A stretch of DNA of 64,000 nt from Eulemur rufifrons (GCF_041146395.1 NC_090984.1:79061114-79125113), one strand, 5' to 3'; shown: positions 1 to 13,198, counted from the first letter of the stretch. Numbers and translations: made by a program. The notes: generated by a model not told the origin, from the letters alone.

Positions 1-299
1 TTTTATCTGTGTGCAAAGAGTCCTCTTGGACATATGTCTATTTTGACTTCAGAGCCATTTGTGTCCACCCTTCACTCCCAACCCAGAACCATGCCAGGTG
101 AAGTGAGACGAGAAGAAGCATATGGTCACCTTGCACATCCTCCTTTCATCTCCTTTACATCCCCCAAAATGGAGGCAAATATCCCTATGTGTAGCACCAG
201 CATACCAGCGGGAAGCAGCCACATTTGAATGGCATTGCTGCCACTGACTTAGTGACCCACATTTTACTTCAATTCATCAAATAACCATCACCTATTCTA

Positions 300-970
<671 letters not shown>

Positions 971-1330
971 ATTAAATTGAAAAATTTACTAAAATCCTAA
1001 ACTAATATAGAATCTGTAAAACAATGTTTTATACTCTATGCCACATTTTTCATTTAATCATTTTTTTACTGAAAACATATTATAAAAAGTATTCAATGGC
1101 ATCACTAAGAGTATGTTATGAAAATATCCAATGCAAATATAAAGCACTGTTATTAAGATTTAGGATTTTTAGGTTCCACTTAGACACCATTATTTATCAA
1201 CAAATTTTTTTCTGTATTTTATATATATATGCAATATTTGAGTAAATAGTTTTGTATCAAACATTATTTGATTTTTAATAGCCTATCTAACCCAGAAATC
1301 TATGTCATAACATTTTCTAGGCAAACTTAC

Positions 1331-1600
1331 CTCTCACAATGATGTTAGTGGACTTTTTTGCAGGGTTTCCCACATTATTATTGGCGATGCAGCTGTAAAT
1401 ACCAGCATCATCTGAGGTGATGGCAGGTATGGTCAAAGTTCCTCCATTCAAAACAGTCTTTTCAGGCAGAGTCCCAAAGGACCTGACCCAGGTGAGAGAA
1501 GGTGCAGGCTCTCCTCCTGTTGTAACACATACTAATGTTATGGCCTCTCCAGGATTTACAACTATAGGATCATCCACCAAGAGTTTAATTGACGGAGATG
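1331..1600 (-). CDS. MDGA2: MDGA2 exon encoding Ig domain 3 (partial gene)
   Basis: This is an internal coding exon of 270 bp. Its acceptor is a T-rich tract ending in AG just above 1600, and its donor is GTAAGT at 1330-1325. Both ends are phase 1: it starts with CA, completing an Ala codon begun in the 27.7 kb exon, and ends with a lone G. It encodes one complete Ig fold: the first disulfide Cys in LVCVTTGG, the core Trp in LTWVRS, and the second Cys in DDAGIYSCIANN, ending VGNPAKKSTNIIVR. I recognise the sequence as MDGA2 rather than the paralogue MDGA1, which differs widely here from memory. MDGA2 is a neuronal GPI-anchored cell-surface protein that binds neuroligins and limits synapse formation. 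Exon 3' of this one lie outside the window. The frame continues into the intron only as GKFA before a stop, confirming the donor. Confidence 0.95.
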
Positions 1601-1746
1601 CTAAAAGACATAAACAAAAGAACGTGCACCTATTTAGATATGCTACAGCTCCAATTCAACAACATGAATTATATTCATTCATTCAAACAATTAGAATGAA
1701 ATATCATTCTCTTTTGCCAAAATTATATGGTATCACTCAAGTTTAA

Positions 1747-4127
1747 ACAAGATTTAATGGTTTCACATTTCAATTAAATAGTATTAAATTACAGAATTTT
1801 ATTAAGAATCTTACACATGAAGGGGGGAATTAAAATTTGTTTTCTTGGATTATTGCTCTGATATTTGAGTGATAAGTGTTAAATAAAATTTTAAAACAAA
1901 ATATCCTTTTCTCTTTTAATGCTGGCAAGTCACCTTTTGTTTCTGTCATTCCTAGTATAAGTATCACGGCAATTTAGACTTTGTATTTTCATGGTGAAAA
2001 TAGTCGATTACTTAATCTTTTGATATATCTTAGGTGAAATGATGAATTTTTGCAACCTGAACACAACCAAGAAACAGAAAAAGGCATAGCTCATCCAGTT
2101 TATTGCTATTCAGTGAGCCTGATTTTTGCTCTTGAAAGGAATAACAAAATCTAATTTTATGGCAATACTCATACTTCATCTCTAACCTCTTGAATCACAA
2201 AGGTCCAGGCAGTGAATTCTCCTAAGCACTGTGTTAAAACTTAGTAAGAAACAAACATAAGAGAACTCAAACATAGCCATCAAATCATGCCTGCCACTCC
2301 TCTAATGTTTGGGTTATAATAGTTCCCCAATGAAAATAAATCCATTGCAAACTTTCAGGTTAAAAAGTACAAACGTAAACATCCACTCAATAGAAAATGC
2401 TGTGTTACAGCCTTTGCATCAGCACTCAAAATAGCAACTACACAAAAACTATATTCACATATAGCACTTTTTTTCTGCTTACACTGCATGCTAACCTAAA
2501 TAATGCATCCCTAAATAAAGACGAGAAATGCATTCTACTGATATTTGAGTTCATATATTCATAAATATTTATTTCAAAGTTAGGGCTTTATTGTATGAAA
2601 TCAATCCATATTAGAAATATTTAAACTGTTCAATTGTACCGTGTGACTTTTTTATCTTAAGTTCAGCTTAGAGTTTGAGAGTGTATTTCTAAGAATAAAA
2701 GCTAGATTTCTTGTGTGGTTTAATATTGCCTGGTTTATTTAAAAATAATCCAAAGGAATGAAGAAAATAATTCCATATTATGTTTCTATAGGAAAGACAT
2801 GAAGCACCTTTCCTTTCATGATCTTTTCAGACATCATTGTTCCAAGAGGACTCTTCTAACATCATTTTAAATAATATGAGAATATTTTAAATGTCATAAT
2901 ATTAGCCCTTCTGAGTTAACATTAAATTATAAAGATTTATGGTTAAAAACCTGTTAGAAAATTCACATCATGAAACTAATATGCAAAAGTTACAGGAGTT
3001 TGGTAGACAAAAAGTATCTCAAAGAATTATTTAGTGTTTATTAAATTGATGGAATATATTACTAGTTAAATATTCTGAAACTAGATATGATACTAATTCT
3101 TAGTACATAATCATGAAGAGGTAAAGGAAACCCCTACAGCCCAACTTAAAGTAAATAGCATAATTTTACAAAAGTATTTGGTTAAAATATAATTATAGAG
3201 ATCCCAACAATTATATTAACAAAGCTTAATTTGTTTTATATCACATTTTAGTCAAATTAAAAGGCCCATGGCCTAAAGACCATTTATAGCATATATTTGG
3301 ATGACAGAAACACACAACGGGGTGGCATTAAGTCAAGAAATATTTGCCTTTGAAGTTGATTTGTATGAGGACAAGTTGTTTTCTCTTGGACATTATTTAA
3401 AGGAAAAAGTTCAAGAGAATTTCAAAGCTCAAAAAGGAATACATATATAACAATAAGATCACTGTTTTAACCACAATGCGTTGTAGAACTACATTCACAA
3501 TCTTATTAAAAATTTTCTCCTTTCCAAATTTCAGTTGAAAACACAGTGTTTGTTCATGTTAATTTTATTATTGATGGTATTTATTTTCTCTGATTATACC
3601 TGAAATTAAAAATGGCCCAAGCAGACCACAAAGTGGCTAAGAATTTTAAGACTTTAAGAATATTCACATATATTTTAGTATCAAACTTTTCTACCTTTAA
3701 ATACTCCCCCAAAATAGTTGAAATCATTGTCAGTTTTGTTCTAGTGTCTTATTTTCGATTCCACAAATATAAGCTTTTTAAAACTATATAGCTTTGCTTA
3801 AGAACCATACAGACATTAGGATTTATCAAGCTCAAGTATAAATCATGTCCTAGAGGAAAAATAATAGGAAAAACATTAAAATATTTTCATATATTATTAA
3901 AATATTTTAAATAAAATATTTCATACTGGATGGATCATTTGTTAATTTGGGGGCATACAAAGGGTAATGTAAAACATTCTGGGTTAGTCATTTCCTTCTC
4001 ATAGGCTTCCATAGCCCCCCAAATTTTCCCCTTTCATATCACATTGTATATTATTAGCTGGGCTAACACTATGGCTGTTTAGCCAGAAGTAAAGTATCAT
4101 GATTGCATTCTCTGAAGTATGGAGGAA
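1747..4127. other. MDGA2 intron, no recognisable element
   Basis: AT-rich single-copy-looking intron sequence. I see no convincing repeat, RNA gene or coding segment. Very old, unrecognisable repeats cannot be excluded. Confidence 0.6.
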
Positions 4128-4375
4128 TAGTTATGTAGTAAGCACACAAATTCTGGAGAAAGACACCTGGGTTCAAATCTTGACTCTGCCACTTAATAAC
4201 TGTGTGAACTTGGGCAAGAACTTTCTCCTCTGAGCGCCTCAATTTCACACTGTTGAAATGGAGGAAAATAATTTTAACTGTCTTATAGTATTGAGAAGAT
4301 TTAAAATGTTTAAAGCCCTCACAACAGTAGCTGATACAAAATACGCACTGAATAGGTGTTTTCTTTTGTCACTGT
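4128..4375 (+). mobile_element. MIR SINE
   Basis: The order of motifs follows MIR: TTCTGGAGAAAGACACCTGGGTTCAAATC, ACTCTGCCACTTAATAACTG, TGTGAACTTGGGCAAG, a TTTCTCCTC / CTCAATTTC block, and a tail resembling GATACAAAATACGCACTGAATAGG. Substitutions and small gaps are frequent, as expected for a pan-mammalian SINE. Confidence 0.8.
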
Positions 4376-4439
4376 TTTTATTATTGCCCTCATAGTCTGG
4401 TCTAGTGCTTGGAAATTAATGGGTGCTTAATAAATATTA

Positions 4440-6766
4440 GTAGGGCAAGTCAATACATGTGAAAATTAATAAATGACTAGAATAAAATATTCCTATAAAA
4501 TGCAATTATCTTCACTGCATATGGAATAAATATTTTAAGACCATTTTGACTTTAAAACATGCTTAAATACACCCATACATTTTGAAATGATATAATTAAA
4601 TATTTGTGTTGTCTATTATTTCTAGATTGAAACTCTTGTTTTTCAAGATTCAGCATTTTCATAGGACCTTTAAAAGCTCATGGACAAAAGGTACTTGATA
4701 AATGCTATTTTTCCACAATGTCCAACAACTGTCCAACCATCCTGAGTCCCTCAGACATGAGGAAAGGTAAAAGCTCACTGTACTAAATCAGGTACATAAC
4801 TGCATGCTCAGTGTATGTCTACAGCATGTGTTGGTTGAATTACCCTATTGCTATATTAGGATAAACATAGAAGGCCATACAGGCCATAAATTTCCTTATC
4901 ACGATGAGAAAAGTACACTGTTCCAAAAGAGTTACAAAATTTAAATGTCCATTCATTCTTCACAGCAACATATGAGACAGATCATTACTTTTAGCTCACT
5001 TATAAGTAATATAAAATTTAAACATGACAGCTAAAAGGTGACAAGAAAAACACACTGGATGGGATAGCATGAAATTTACATTTGGGATGCTCATCAAACT
5101 AAAATGAAAAATAGAAAAAGGTGAAATACATAAGGAAAACACAGGAAATCTTTCAAATTAAATGAAACATTTTTATTACAAAATTATAGGTTGTTTTAAA
5201 CACATTTTATAGTCATTTTCAAAACATGGCTCAAATTATATAAAAATAATTTCAACTATACACCACCAGCTAAAAAAGTTCTCTACATACATAGTCTTAA
5301 AAATAACTGCGGTGTCAGTCAGACTTTCAGACTGGTACCCTGCCAGCACTTAATGATGGAAGGCAGAGGTCACCATAGCAGTTGTCACAGAAATCTGACT
5401 CTCCTCTTCAAGATCAGCATGCCAACATTCTAGAATGTTGGATGTGCTCTGTGGGAATACTTTATAGATAGATAGATATATGTTATTGGCCCTGGGAGAG
5501 AAATGATGAGGTAGAATGAAAAGAATGTAAGAGATGGGGGGAGAGAGAGAAGGGCAGAAGAAAAGAGCAGAGGGAAGGGTAAAATATCTGTGGTTTATAT
5601 TTTCCAAAATCATAAACTCTTAACAGAATTTAACTAACTGAAATATAGAAAGTATATTTTAGAAAACATCTCTGAGAAAGGGAATTCTTCTCATGTCCCC
5701 TTCAGCACCTCTTCCCTTGGCAAACAAAAAAGAAAAGTTTTCTTGGGCTGAGTAACAGACACTTCAGTGGGCCCAAGACAGGGATAATTGGCCTCTTGAC
5801 ATCCACACCAAATCCCAAAGGTTTGGATATTAAATAGCAGAGGGGATCTGTGTATCCCTTTCTATTCTAGGTCACTTAGTATGACTAGCTAGACAGACAA
5901 GGACATAGTTGCCTGATGGAAAAGACCCCACACCCCAGGGAAACAGCTCCCAGCTCCACAATGGTGGAATGGAAAGAGCAGGATAGCTATCCAGAGCTGA
6001 AAGTATCAAGACAATAGTAATGAGAGGGGTCTCAGGAAATACATTCCTGTCATAGAAGATCCAGGCTATATGCTCCAGGTCTTGGCACAGCAGTCTCCCT
6101 TAGAATTTAAACAAAGTGGAAACTCCAAATTGATAGACACAGAAGTTCTGAAATTATGGCAAAATAGGTGGTTGAAAGAAAAATAAAATTGAATTATGAA
6201 ATAACAAAGAAAGATATATTTCTTTCCAACCTGAGTTTGTAGACTGGGATTCATGCCCATTACAAATTTTAGTGAATGAGTTCCTCATAAAATCCTCTGG
6301 ATGTGTGATGCAAAGATTTAGTTTGGAGTTAATTAAGAATACATTCTGTTGGAAGAGAATACTATTTTAGTAGAGGTGAATGACTTCTTGAGTGTTTGGT
6401 TTTACTGCTATCTAACATAATTGGTAAACATGAAGATAAACATGATTTTAAAAATCTGAAAACAAAATGCAGTGCTATCCATCTTTATATTCTTCAGACT
6501 TTGGCTCTCTATAGATCTGGGGCTTTTCGTTCTAAAAAAGGAACTTAGATATCCATCCAGACCTTGATTAAATTGCTATGAAGTGGTTAATTACTGCATA
6601 AACTGGCCATTAGCCTTGAATTAGAGATACTCTGACTCTTGTTTTTTTTAATGAAGGTGATCTGAGTGTTATAAAGTAACCTAATTCATAGGGAAGATCA
6701 TCAGAAAGGAGAAACATAAAAAAACTGGAGTGAACTCCAAATTTCAAAAATTCTCATCTAGGATAC
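4440..6766. other. MDGA2 intron; GA-rich patch, otherwise unassigned
   Basis: No gene is supported. At about 5505-5585 there is a GA-rich patch (GAGAGAGAGAAGGG and neighbours) next to a short GATA run at 5465-5480. The part from 5680 to 6100 is richer in GC than its surroundings and may be an unrecognised old LTR; I could not assign it. Confidence 0.45.
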
Positions 6767-6779
6767 TATTTGCTTAGTT

Positions 6780-7559
6780 GGTTTTTCTTTTTCTTTTTCT
6801 TTTTTTTTTGGACAAGACTTACCTGAAAATGATAAAAGCTATATATGGCAAACTCACAGCCAACACCATACTGACTGGGGAAATGTTGAAAGCATTCCTG
6901 CTTAGAACTGTAACCAGACAACGTTGCCCACTCTCACCACTTCTATTCAACATAGTGCTGGAAGTCCTAGCCAGAGCAATCAGACAAGAGAAGGAAATCA
7001 ATGGGGATTTCCCAAATGGGGAAAGAAGAGGTCAAACTATTACTCTTTCCTGAGAACCAAATTGAAGACTCAATAACTTGCACAATAGCAACAAAGAAAA
7101 TAAAATACCTGGGAATATATTTAAGAAGGCAAAAGACCTCTATAGGGAGAACTACAAAACACCGAGGAAGGAAATAGCAGAGGATGTTAACATATGGAAA
7201 AATATACCATGCTCCTGGGTTGGCAGAATCAACATTGTTAAAATGTCTGTACTACCCAAAGTCATCTACAGATTCAATGCAATCCCTATTAAAATGCCAA
7301 CATAGATCTAGAAGAAATGTTCTATGCTTTGTGTGGAACCAGAGAAGACCCTGCATAGCCAAAGCAACCTTAAGCAAAAAGAACAAATTGGGAGACATCA
7401 ATTGACCAGACTTCAGGCTATATTACAAGGCTATAGTAACCAAAACAGCATGGTACTGGCACAAGAACAGAGAGACACAGACCTATGGATCAGAACAGAG
7501 AACCTAGATATAAAACCTTCCACATACAGTTAATCAATCTTTGATAAAGCAAATCAAAA
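6780..7559 (+). mobile_element. L1 insertion, body inverted relative to its poly-A tail
   Basis: A T-rich tract (6781-6809) is followed directly by plus-strand L1 ORF2 reverse-transcriptase sequence ([16 protein letters not shown], then [20 protein letters not shown]). An imperfect 13 bp duplication, TATTTGCTTAGTT at 6767-6779 and TATTTGCCTAGTT at 7560-7572, flanks the whole unit. The tract is therefore best read as the poly-A tail of a minus-strand insertion whose remaining body was inverted (twin priming). The FADD catalytic segment is missing: near 7052 the text jumps from AAACTATTACTCTTTCC to the segment that normally lies beyond it. Several frameshifts follow. Not functional. Confidence 0.75.
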
Positions 7560-7561
7560 TA

Positions 7562-8030
7562 TTTGCCTAGTTTGAATCCCCCCAAAAGCAGACCTTGATC
7601 CAGCAGTTCATTTGGGCTGGGATCCCAGGAACATATTGAAGGAGCAGAGAAGGGCAACAGGAAAGGAAGAAAAGCCAGTAAAGGAGCACTAATGAGCAAG
7701 TTATCACTGTGATAAACTCGGTTCCCTACTTCTGGGAACCCTCTGAGAGACCAAGTAGAGGGCACCTCAGAACTCTCTCTCTGGAGTACAAGGAGGCCAG
7801 CTAGAGTGTTTATCCAGCAACTCCTGTCCCTCATTAATTGTGGTTGTTCTGTGGGCCTCAATTTCCTCATCTCATGCTCTGGCTGAATACATTCCTATAT
7901 TCAGAGAGTCTGCAGGAAGAAGGATATAGAATATGGAATCTGTCCTAAGAAACTGTAGTAACCTCTAGGCCAGGCTAGGAGGACGAGGCAAGCCACTCAC
8001 AATGTCTGCTGTGACACTGTTTCCAGTAAA
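7562..8030 (-). mobile_element. ERVL/MLT2-type LTR remnant
   Basis: On the minus strand the text has the order expected of an MLT2-like LTR 3' half: TTTATCACAGTGATAACTTG, then CTCTGCTCCTTCAATATGTTCCTGGGATCCC, a run resembling CCAAATGAACTGC, and an end close to GGGGGGATTCAAACTAGGC. The outer end at about 8030 is approximate. No internal provirus sequence was seen next to it, so it is probably a solo or partial LTR. Family name from memory. Confidence 0.45.
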
Positions 8031-8965
8031 TCAATAATCAATGATTGGCTATGTGGAGACAACGTGAAAAAGATAAAAGAAAGAAAAAACAACGACGGGA
8101 TGGCTGGTAAGTGGAGGCACATTTATCAATCTGGATATAGGTTCAAAATGGAATGAATGAGAAGACAGTATGAGTTAAGGAGACAGGAAGGAAAAACACA
8201 GTTAACTTTCTGCTTCTGTTCCATGACCCTACATTTTTAAAATCATAAAACATTTACAGATGCTAAGCAAACCCAGTCTAGTTTGTGTGTAGAGAGACAT
8301 GCTTAAACTATGCTTACAGATTCTAGGAATAGAAAAATGTTTCCTTTGGAATAACTAGTCATTTCACGAAGAGAGGATATCACTGTATTTTGATACAGTA
8401 CATTGGAATCCATTTTCAACATGTATTTCACTGAAATACAAGTAACAGTGAACATCTCACAAAATAAAGATGAGAAAATATATTAGAAGTTGATTTGAAA
8501 ACTCAAAATAGTCTACCCATTTAGTTGGAGTTATTATTCAAATAGTATCATTCATATATTGATTGATTCTCATGAAGCCCAAGAATGACATCATACTGGG
8601 AAATTCTATTTAAAATGATGCCCCAGGATATGGCAGTACTTGAAATCATTTTCATAAATAATGTTTAATGCAGGAGAGATCTTTTGCTATAAATATTGAA
8701 GCTAACATGCATTTTTCATTATTTTAATATTTGCAGGACAAATATTTCTGGAAGTAATTAAGAAGGAAGAATAAGAGTGTTCCTTCATGGAAATTTGTAT
8801 AAAAGTCTTTTTCAAGAAACCTAATTCATGTGACCATGAGTCACAGACCAGGGATTCCCTAGATGGGTTTCATTTGCCTCCATGGTATCTATTGTTATTA
8901 TTATTGTCGTCAGTGAATGAATGCTTTTAAGCATTGTTTGTTCTCCCTAGTACAATATACTCTCC
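8031..8965. other. MDGA2 intron, nothing recognised
   Basis: AT-rich intron with no supported element. Confidence 0.6.
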
Positions 8966-9105
8966 ATTCATACAGTAAGTATTTCTAGAGCATCTACTGT
9001 GTATCTGGCTCTGAAATAGTCACCTGTGATGTATCGGTGAATGAAACAGTAAAAGAATCCCTGCACTTAGAAGCTTACAACTTGACAAGAAGAGAATCAG
9101 CTCTC
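8966..9105 (-). mobile_element. L2 LINE 3' end relic
   Basis: The plus strand reads as a degraded complement of the L2 3' end: ATTTCTAGAGCATCTACTGTG, then TGAATGAAACAGTAAAAGAATCCCTGCACTTAGAAGCTTACA. This parallels the common L2 string 'attgagcacctactatgtg ... aaagtccctgccctcatggagcttaca'. Confidence 0.6.
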
Positions 9106-10106
9106 TCACTATCACTCCTGTTGTCTTCACTGATTTTACTTGTTTCCATCACCTGCCTCTTCTCTGAAGTCATGTACATTTATGATCCTTGACCAAGCCG
9201 TTAATGTCATCAGAGCACAGTGAGTAGAGAAAATTGCTAAAAGGTTTATTCTTCAGTGAACTGAGACTTTACAAAATATAACAAGTGACACATTTGAATC
9301 TAATCACTGAATGAGATAAATAGAAAAGCTAGAAATAGAGTTTGTGTTCTAAAGTAAGCAAAAGTTAATGAAGCAAAAAAGATTATCAGTCCATAATCTA
9401 TACCAATAGTTGGGGTACTAATACCTAATAGCTTCAAAGGTTGTCATAAACAATAGAAAGTCATGATGAAGAAAATCTGTAGCACCACACATATCTCCTT
9501 CCTTTCGTCAAGAGTCCTTACTGTCCTTTCCAACAGGTGAGGTCTTGATAAACTTGTTCTCATTCAAGTTTACAAGAAACTGAGCATTCATCTTCAGGAG
9601 CAGAATCCTAGAGGGTCATCACTTATGGAGAGAAAGTCCAAGCTAACCACTTCCAACTAAGAGATGTGTTGTCCATAACATATTCTTATGCTTAATGGAT
9701 AACAGCAAAATTTTAGGTGTAGTACTAGATTATCACAAGATCAGCAAAGCATTAACTTTCTATTTGTGTTGCCTAAAACTCTCTTCCAGTGCTTAGCTTG
9801 TCTACTTAGTAAAGCAACCATGAGGTAATTTATCATGCTCAAATAACAATACAAAATTTTCACCAAATTTCCAACTTTTTTCCAGGCCAATTGAGTTGCT
9901 TCCTCTTTTGTATGAGCATAGCTGCTTATAATACCCCCTCATTAGAATATCTGCTCCTGCTCTTCCACTGTAAGATATTTAGGAATAGGATATAAGGGTT
10001 AAAAGGTTAGGGTTTTTCATCTTTGTACCACCAGTGCCCAGAAGAGGATTTGACAAGAATTTAGGTGCTTCATAAAGTCCTACTGAATGTAAGAATGGTA
10101 ACTTCA
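9106..10106. other. MDGA2 intron, nothing recognised
   Basis: No coding or repeat structure that I can support. Confidence 0.55.
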
Positions 10107-10118
10107 AAAATTAGTGAA

Positions 10119-10690
10119 TAACATCTATAGAAAGTAGTAGAAAGCTACCTCAAAGAACTAAAAGTAGAATTACCATTTGATCCAGCAATCCCACTGTTGG
10201 GTATTTACCAAAGGAAAAAAATACATTCTATAAAAAAAGACACCTACACTCAAATATTTATAGCAGTACAATTCAAACAACCCAAGTGCCCATCAATACA
10301 TGAGTGGATTAATAAAATGAGGTATATGTGTACCATGGAGTACTTCAGCCATTAAAAATGGTGAACTAACACCTCTTGAATTAACCTGGATGGAGCTGGA
10401 GACCATTCTTCTAAGTGAAGTATCACACGAATGGATAAACAAACACCACAGGTACTCGCCATTAAATTGGAACTAATCAATCAATATTTATGTGCACATA
10501 TGGAAATAACATTCATTGGCAATCAAACAAGTGGAAGTGGGGCGGAGGAGATAGGTAAATTCATACCTAGCTCATACAATGCACACTATCTGGGGGATGA
10601 GCATACTTATAACTTTGACTCAAACAGTACAAAAGCCATTTATATAACCAAAATGTTTGTACCCCCATAATATCCTGAAATAATAAAAAA
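10119..10690 (+). mobile_element. 5'-truncated L1, ORF2 end plus 3' UTR, with target duplication
   Basis: The sequence begins in the last part of L1 ORF2 (TTTGATCCAGCAATCCCACT; GCCCATCAATACATGAGTGG; GGATGGAGCTGGAGACCATT) and runs through a short 3' UTR to CCCCCATAATATCCTGAAATAATAAAAAAA. A short duplication, AAAAATTAGTGAA, occurs at 10106-10118 and 10690-10702. The strepsirrhine-like 3' end (TGTTTGTACCCCCATAATATCCTGAAAT) recurs, partly inverted, in other L1 copies of this window. The open frame across 10431-10670 is 3' UTR, not a gene. Confidence 0.85.
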
Positions 10691-10702
10691 AAATTAGTGA
10701 AC

Positions 10703-11448
10703 ATAAACTACATCTGAGCCCTGACTATTCATCATAAATTTAATAAAAATATTAAAACAAAACAAAATCAGTGTGAAAGAATATGACAGATCACTCAGGA
10801 TTTCATGAGCCATTTAAAAAATTCTAGTTATGAACACCTGCCAGTTCTTTCATTATCCAACCCATTTGAACTTAACTATGTTTCATAGTATTAACAAGGA
10901 GATGGTAAAGAACTTATCTATCAAAAATTATTACACTATTCATAAAAAGTAAATACAATACATTATTTACACTCATTTGTACTCAATTCTTTGTTCAGTT
11001 ATACTACTGAACATTGCTATTAATAAGCCACGTAATTAAGCCAAATTGTGACTCTAGAACCAAAATAAAAGGCACATAGCCTTTTTCATAATAGAACCAG
11101 TATGTAGATAATTCAATATGGATTTATCAAATCAGTCAGGATTTAAGACTCTCTTGCGAGAGCAATATATCAACAACAGAACATATAAAGACATCATCTC
11201 TAAGACCTCTAGCTGCGGTGTTAATCTCACAGCTATACTTTTATTTTTTCATTTTGTACCACAGGGAAGGTTCACTCCTATTGGGAAAAAGATTTTGTCT
11301 GATCTAGATTAGTTTTTTTTTTTTCATTATCTGTCCTGGGGATACTTTATTTCAGTCTCTTATCTGAAGCTCTTTATGAGTCTATAGCTTTATTATATAG
11401 TAATTTTGGCTAAGGATTATTTACAGTCCATCTTAAAGAATAATGCTG
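10703..11448. other. MDGA2 intron, nothing recognised
   Basis: AT-rich; a short open frame at 11118-11312 has no features of a protein I recognise. Confidence 0.55.
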
Positions 11449-11454
11449 TTATGA

Positions 11455-11637
11455 CTTTGCCACACCCAAACCATGATTTGAGGCATGCCTTTTCCCCCCT
11501 ACAATGCTCACCGCGTCCATTAGTTGTGATTTCACCCACCCCCAATCCCCTAATCTCTGAAGAATATTACTACCGTGTGAGCACCATGTGTTTTTACCCT
11601 CATAGTATCCTGAAATAAATAAATAAAAAGAAATAAA
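11455..11637 (+). mobile_element. Short L1 3' UTR insertion containing an inversion
   Basis: The first part (about 11462-11558) is antisense L1 3' UTR: CAATGCTCACCGCGTCCATTAGTTGTGATTTCACCC parallels the antisense 3' UTR at 33637-33670. The second part (about 11560-11637) is sense L1 3' end: CCATGTGTTTTTACCCTCATAGTATCCTGAAATAAATAAATAAAAA, as at 10650-10690. The head-to-head arrangement in fewer than 200 bp, ending in an A-rich tail, fits twin priming. A clean target duplication was not found. Confidence 0.7.
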
Positions 11638-12039
11638 CTCTGCTGGGCCTCTGTCTTCTCCTCCAAACAATGAGGAAATTCTGTTAGATAATTTCTAAAG
11701 GATTGCTTAGAGCAAGTTTTTACCATGATTACAAAACACTTGGGCACATAGCCTCCTAATCTATGACATATCTATGCTCAGATTACTCAGATGCTTAAAT
11801 TGGTTCCATGATATAACAAAGATTAAAAATCATATCAGAAGCCTAATTAGGCAGGTTCATGATCAAACAAAACAAATTGATTACAAATAGAGGGATGTAC
11901 CTATTTTCTATTTTAAGAAAAATTACTAATTCTACATATATTTACTCAGTACTAACTTTACTTAGTACATTGGATATTAAAACAAAAAAGAAAAAAATGC
12001 TTTCCTTGTGGAGTTTACAATTAGATGAAGACAATTATA

Positions 12040-12245
12040 GGCCTTAATATGTACCAGGCATTCTCCAAAAGCTTTACCTATATTAACTCATTTAATTGTA
12101 TGAGGAAGGTACTATTACTACTTTATTTCAGTTATTAGAAAAATGAGAAATAGTTTAGAAATAGTTTAGGTAACTTGCCGTAACTCACATAGCTCGTATA
12201 AGGTGGAACTGGGATTTCAATCTAGGCAGTCTGGCTTGCGAAGGA
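12040..12245 (-). mobile_element. MIR SINE
   Basis: The plus strand reads as the complement of MIR: TGTACCAGGCATTCTCCAAAAGCTTTACCTATATTAACTCATTTAATTGTATGAGGAAGGTACTATTACTAC, later TAACTTGCCGTAACTCACATAGCTCG, then GGTGGAACTGGGATTTCAATCTAGGCAGTCTGGCTTGCG. The order is uninterrupted and recognition is strong despite divergence. Confidence 0.85.
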
Positions 12246-13090
12246 TATAAAGGAATGGAGATAAACCCCAGAATGAAATAAATGAAGCTGATAATTTCCA
12301 GGTTCAATTAAATGCTTGATAATATTTGTGCCAGAAGAAGAATGAGTGCTGCCTCTCTAACAGAAAGAAAGGATAACATTGATACCATCTATCATGTTAT
12401 AAAAAATTAGCTAGAGTAAAAACAAACTTGCGAGTCAGAACTCCAGAAATATCTACTGTCTAAAATAGAAGTTGAAAAGGATTTGTGAACCATTTAAGTC
12501 ATAATTACAAAGCTTACATTCTGAAGTGTCTATGGAAGAGGATCTTAAGCCATTGCCCAGGATGTGTTTATGCCTAATTAATACACAACTTTAATGGGCT
12601 CGGTGATTTAAATTCTCAGATTTTAGGTTAGGAAGAAAAATGTAAACATGGAAAGGATTCTTGAGACAGGAAAATGACAGCAGCAGTGGCAGCTGGCAAT
12701 CTGTCAGTAAAAGAATGAGAGGAACAACTATGCGAATATACAGAATAGTAAATGCAGCCACACAGAATAATATTAACCCAGCTTCCATCTACCTCAATTA
12801 TCACTCCCAAAATGCCAAATTAGGCAAGATAGTTTAAGAAAGGAAGGAAAGAAGCAATACACACATATATTTAGATGTTAGTAATAATAATAAGAAGATT
12901 TTGAAGTATAGAAATTACATAGTTCTCCATGGAGGAGCCCAGAGTGGATGGAGATAGTCTGACTCTTCATGCCCCTACCCTGCCCAAACCAGCTCTGTAA
13001 CATGGACTGAAAATATGAGCAGTGAATGGACTAAATCGAAAGGACTAAGATGAAGAACTTGGAATGTAGAACGATGACAAAGTTTATTCA
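12246..13090. other. MDGA2 intron, nothing recognised
   Basis: Open frames on the minus strand at 12591-12810 show no known domain and appear random. Confidence 0.55.
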
Positions 13091-13092
13091 AC

Positions 13093-13198
13093 ATTAAAAA
13101 GAAAAGAGGGAATGAAAAAAAGAGAAAAGACAGAAAAAGAGAGGGAGAAGAGAAGGGGTAGAGAAAGAGAGAAAAAGATGGAGAGACAGTGAAAAAAA
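13093..13198 (+). repeat. Polypurine (GA/A-rich) tract
   Basis: About 105 bp is almost entirely A and G on the plus strand, with only a few pyrimidine interruptions, built from GAGAAAAAG and AGAGGGAGAAG units. It is a decayed purine-rich simple repeat, pyrimidine-rich in the MDGA2 transcript. The minus-strand open frames rich in Ser, Phe and Leu here are artefacts of composition. Confidence 0.9.

Noticed and set aside
1417..1746. 109-codon plus-strand frame
   Set aside because: It is the antisense shadow of the MDGA2 Ig3 exon and its acceptor region.
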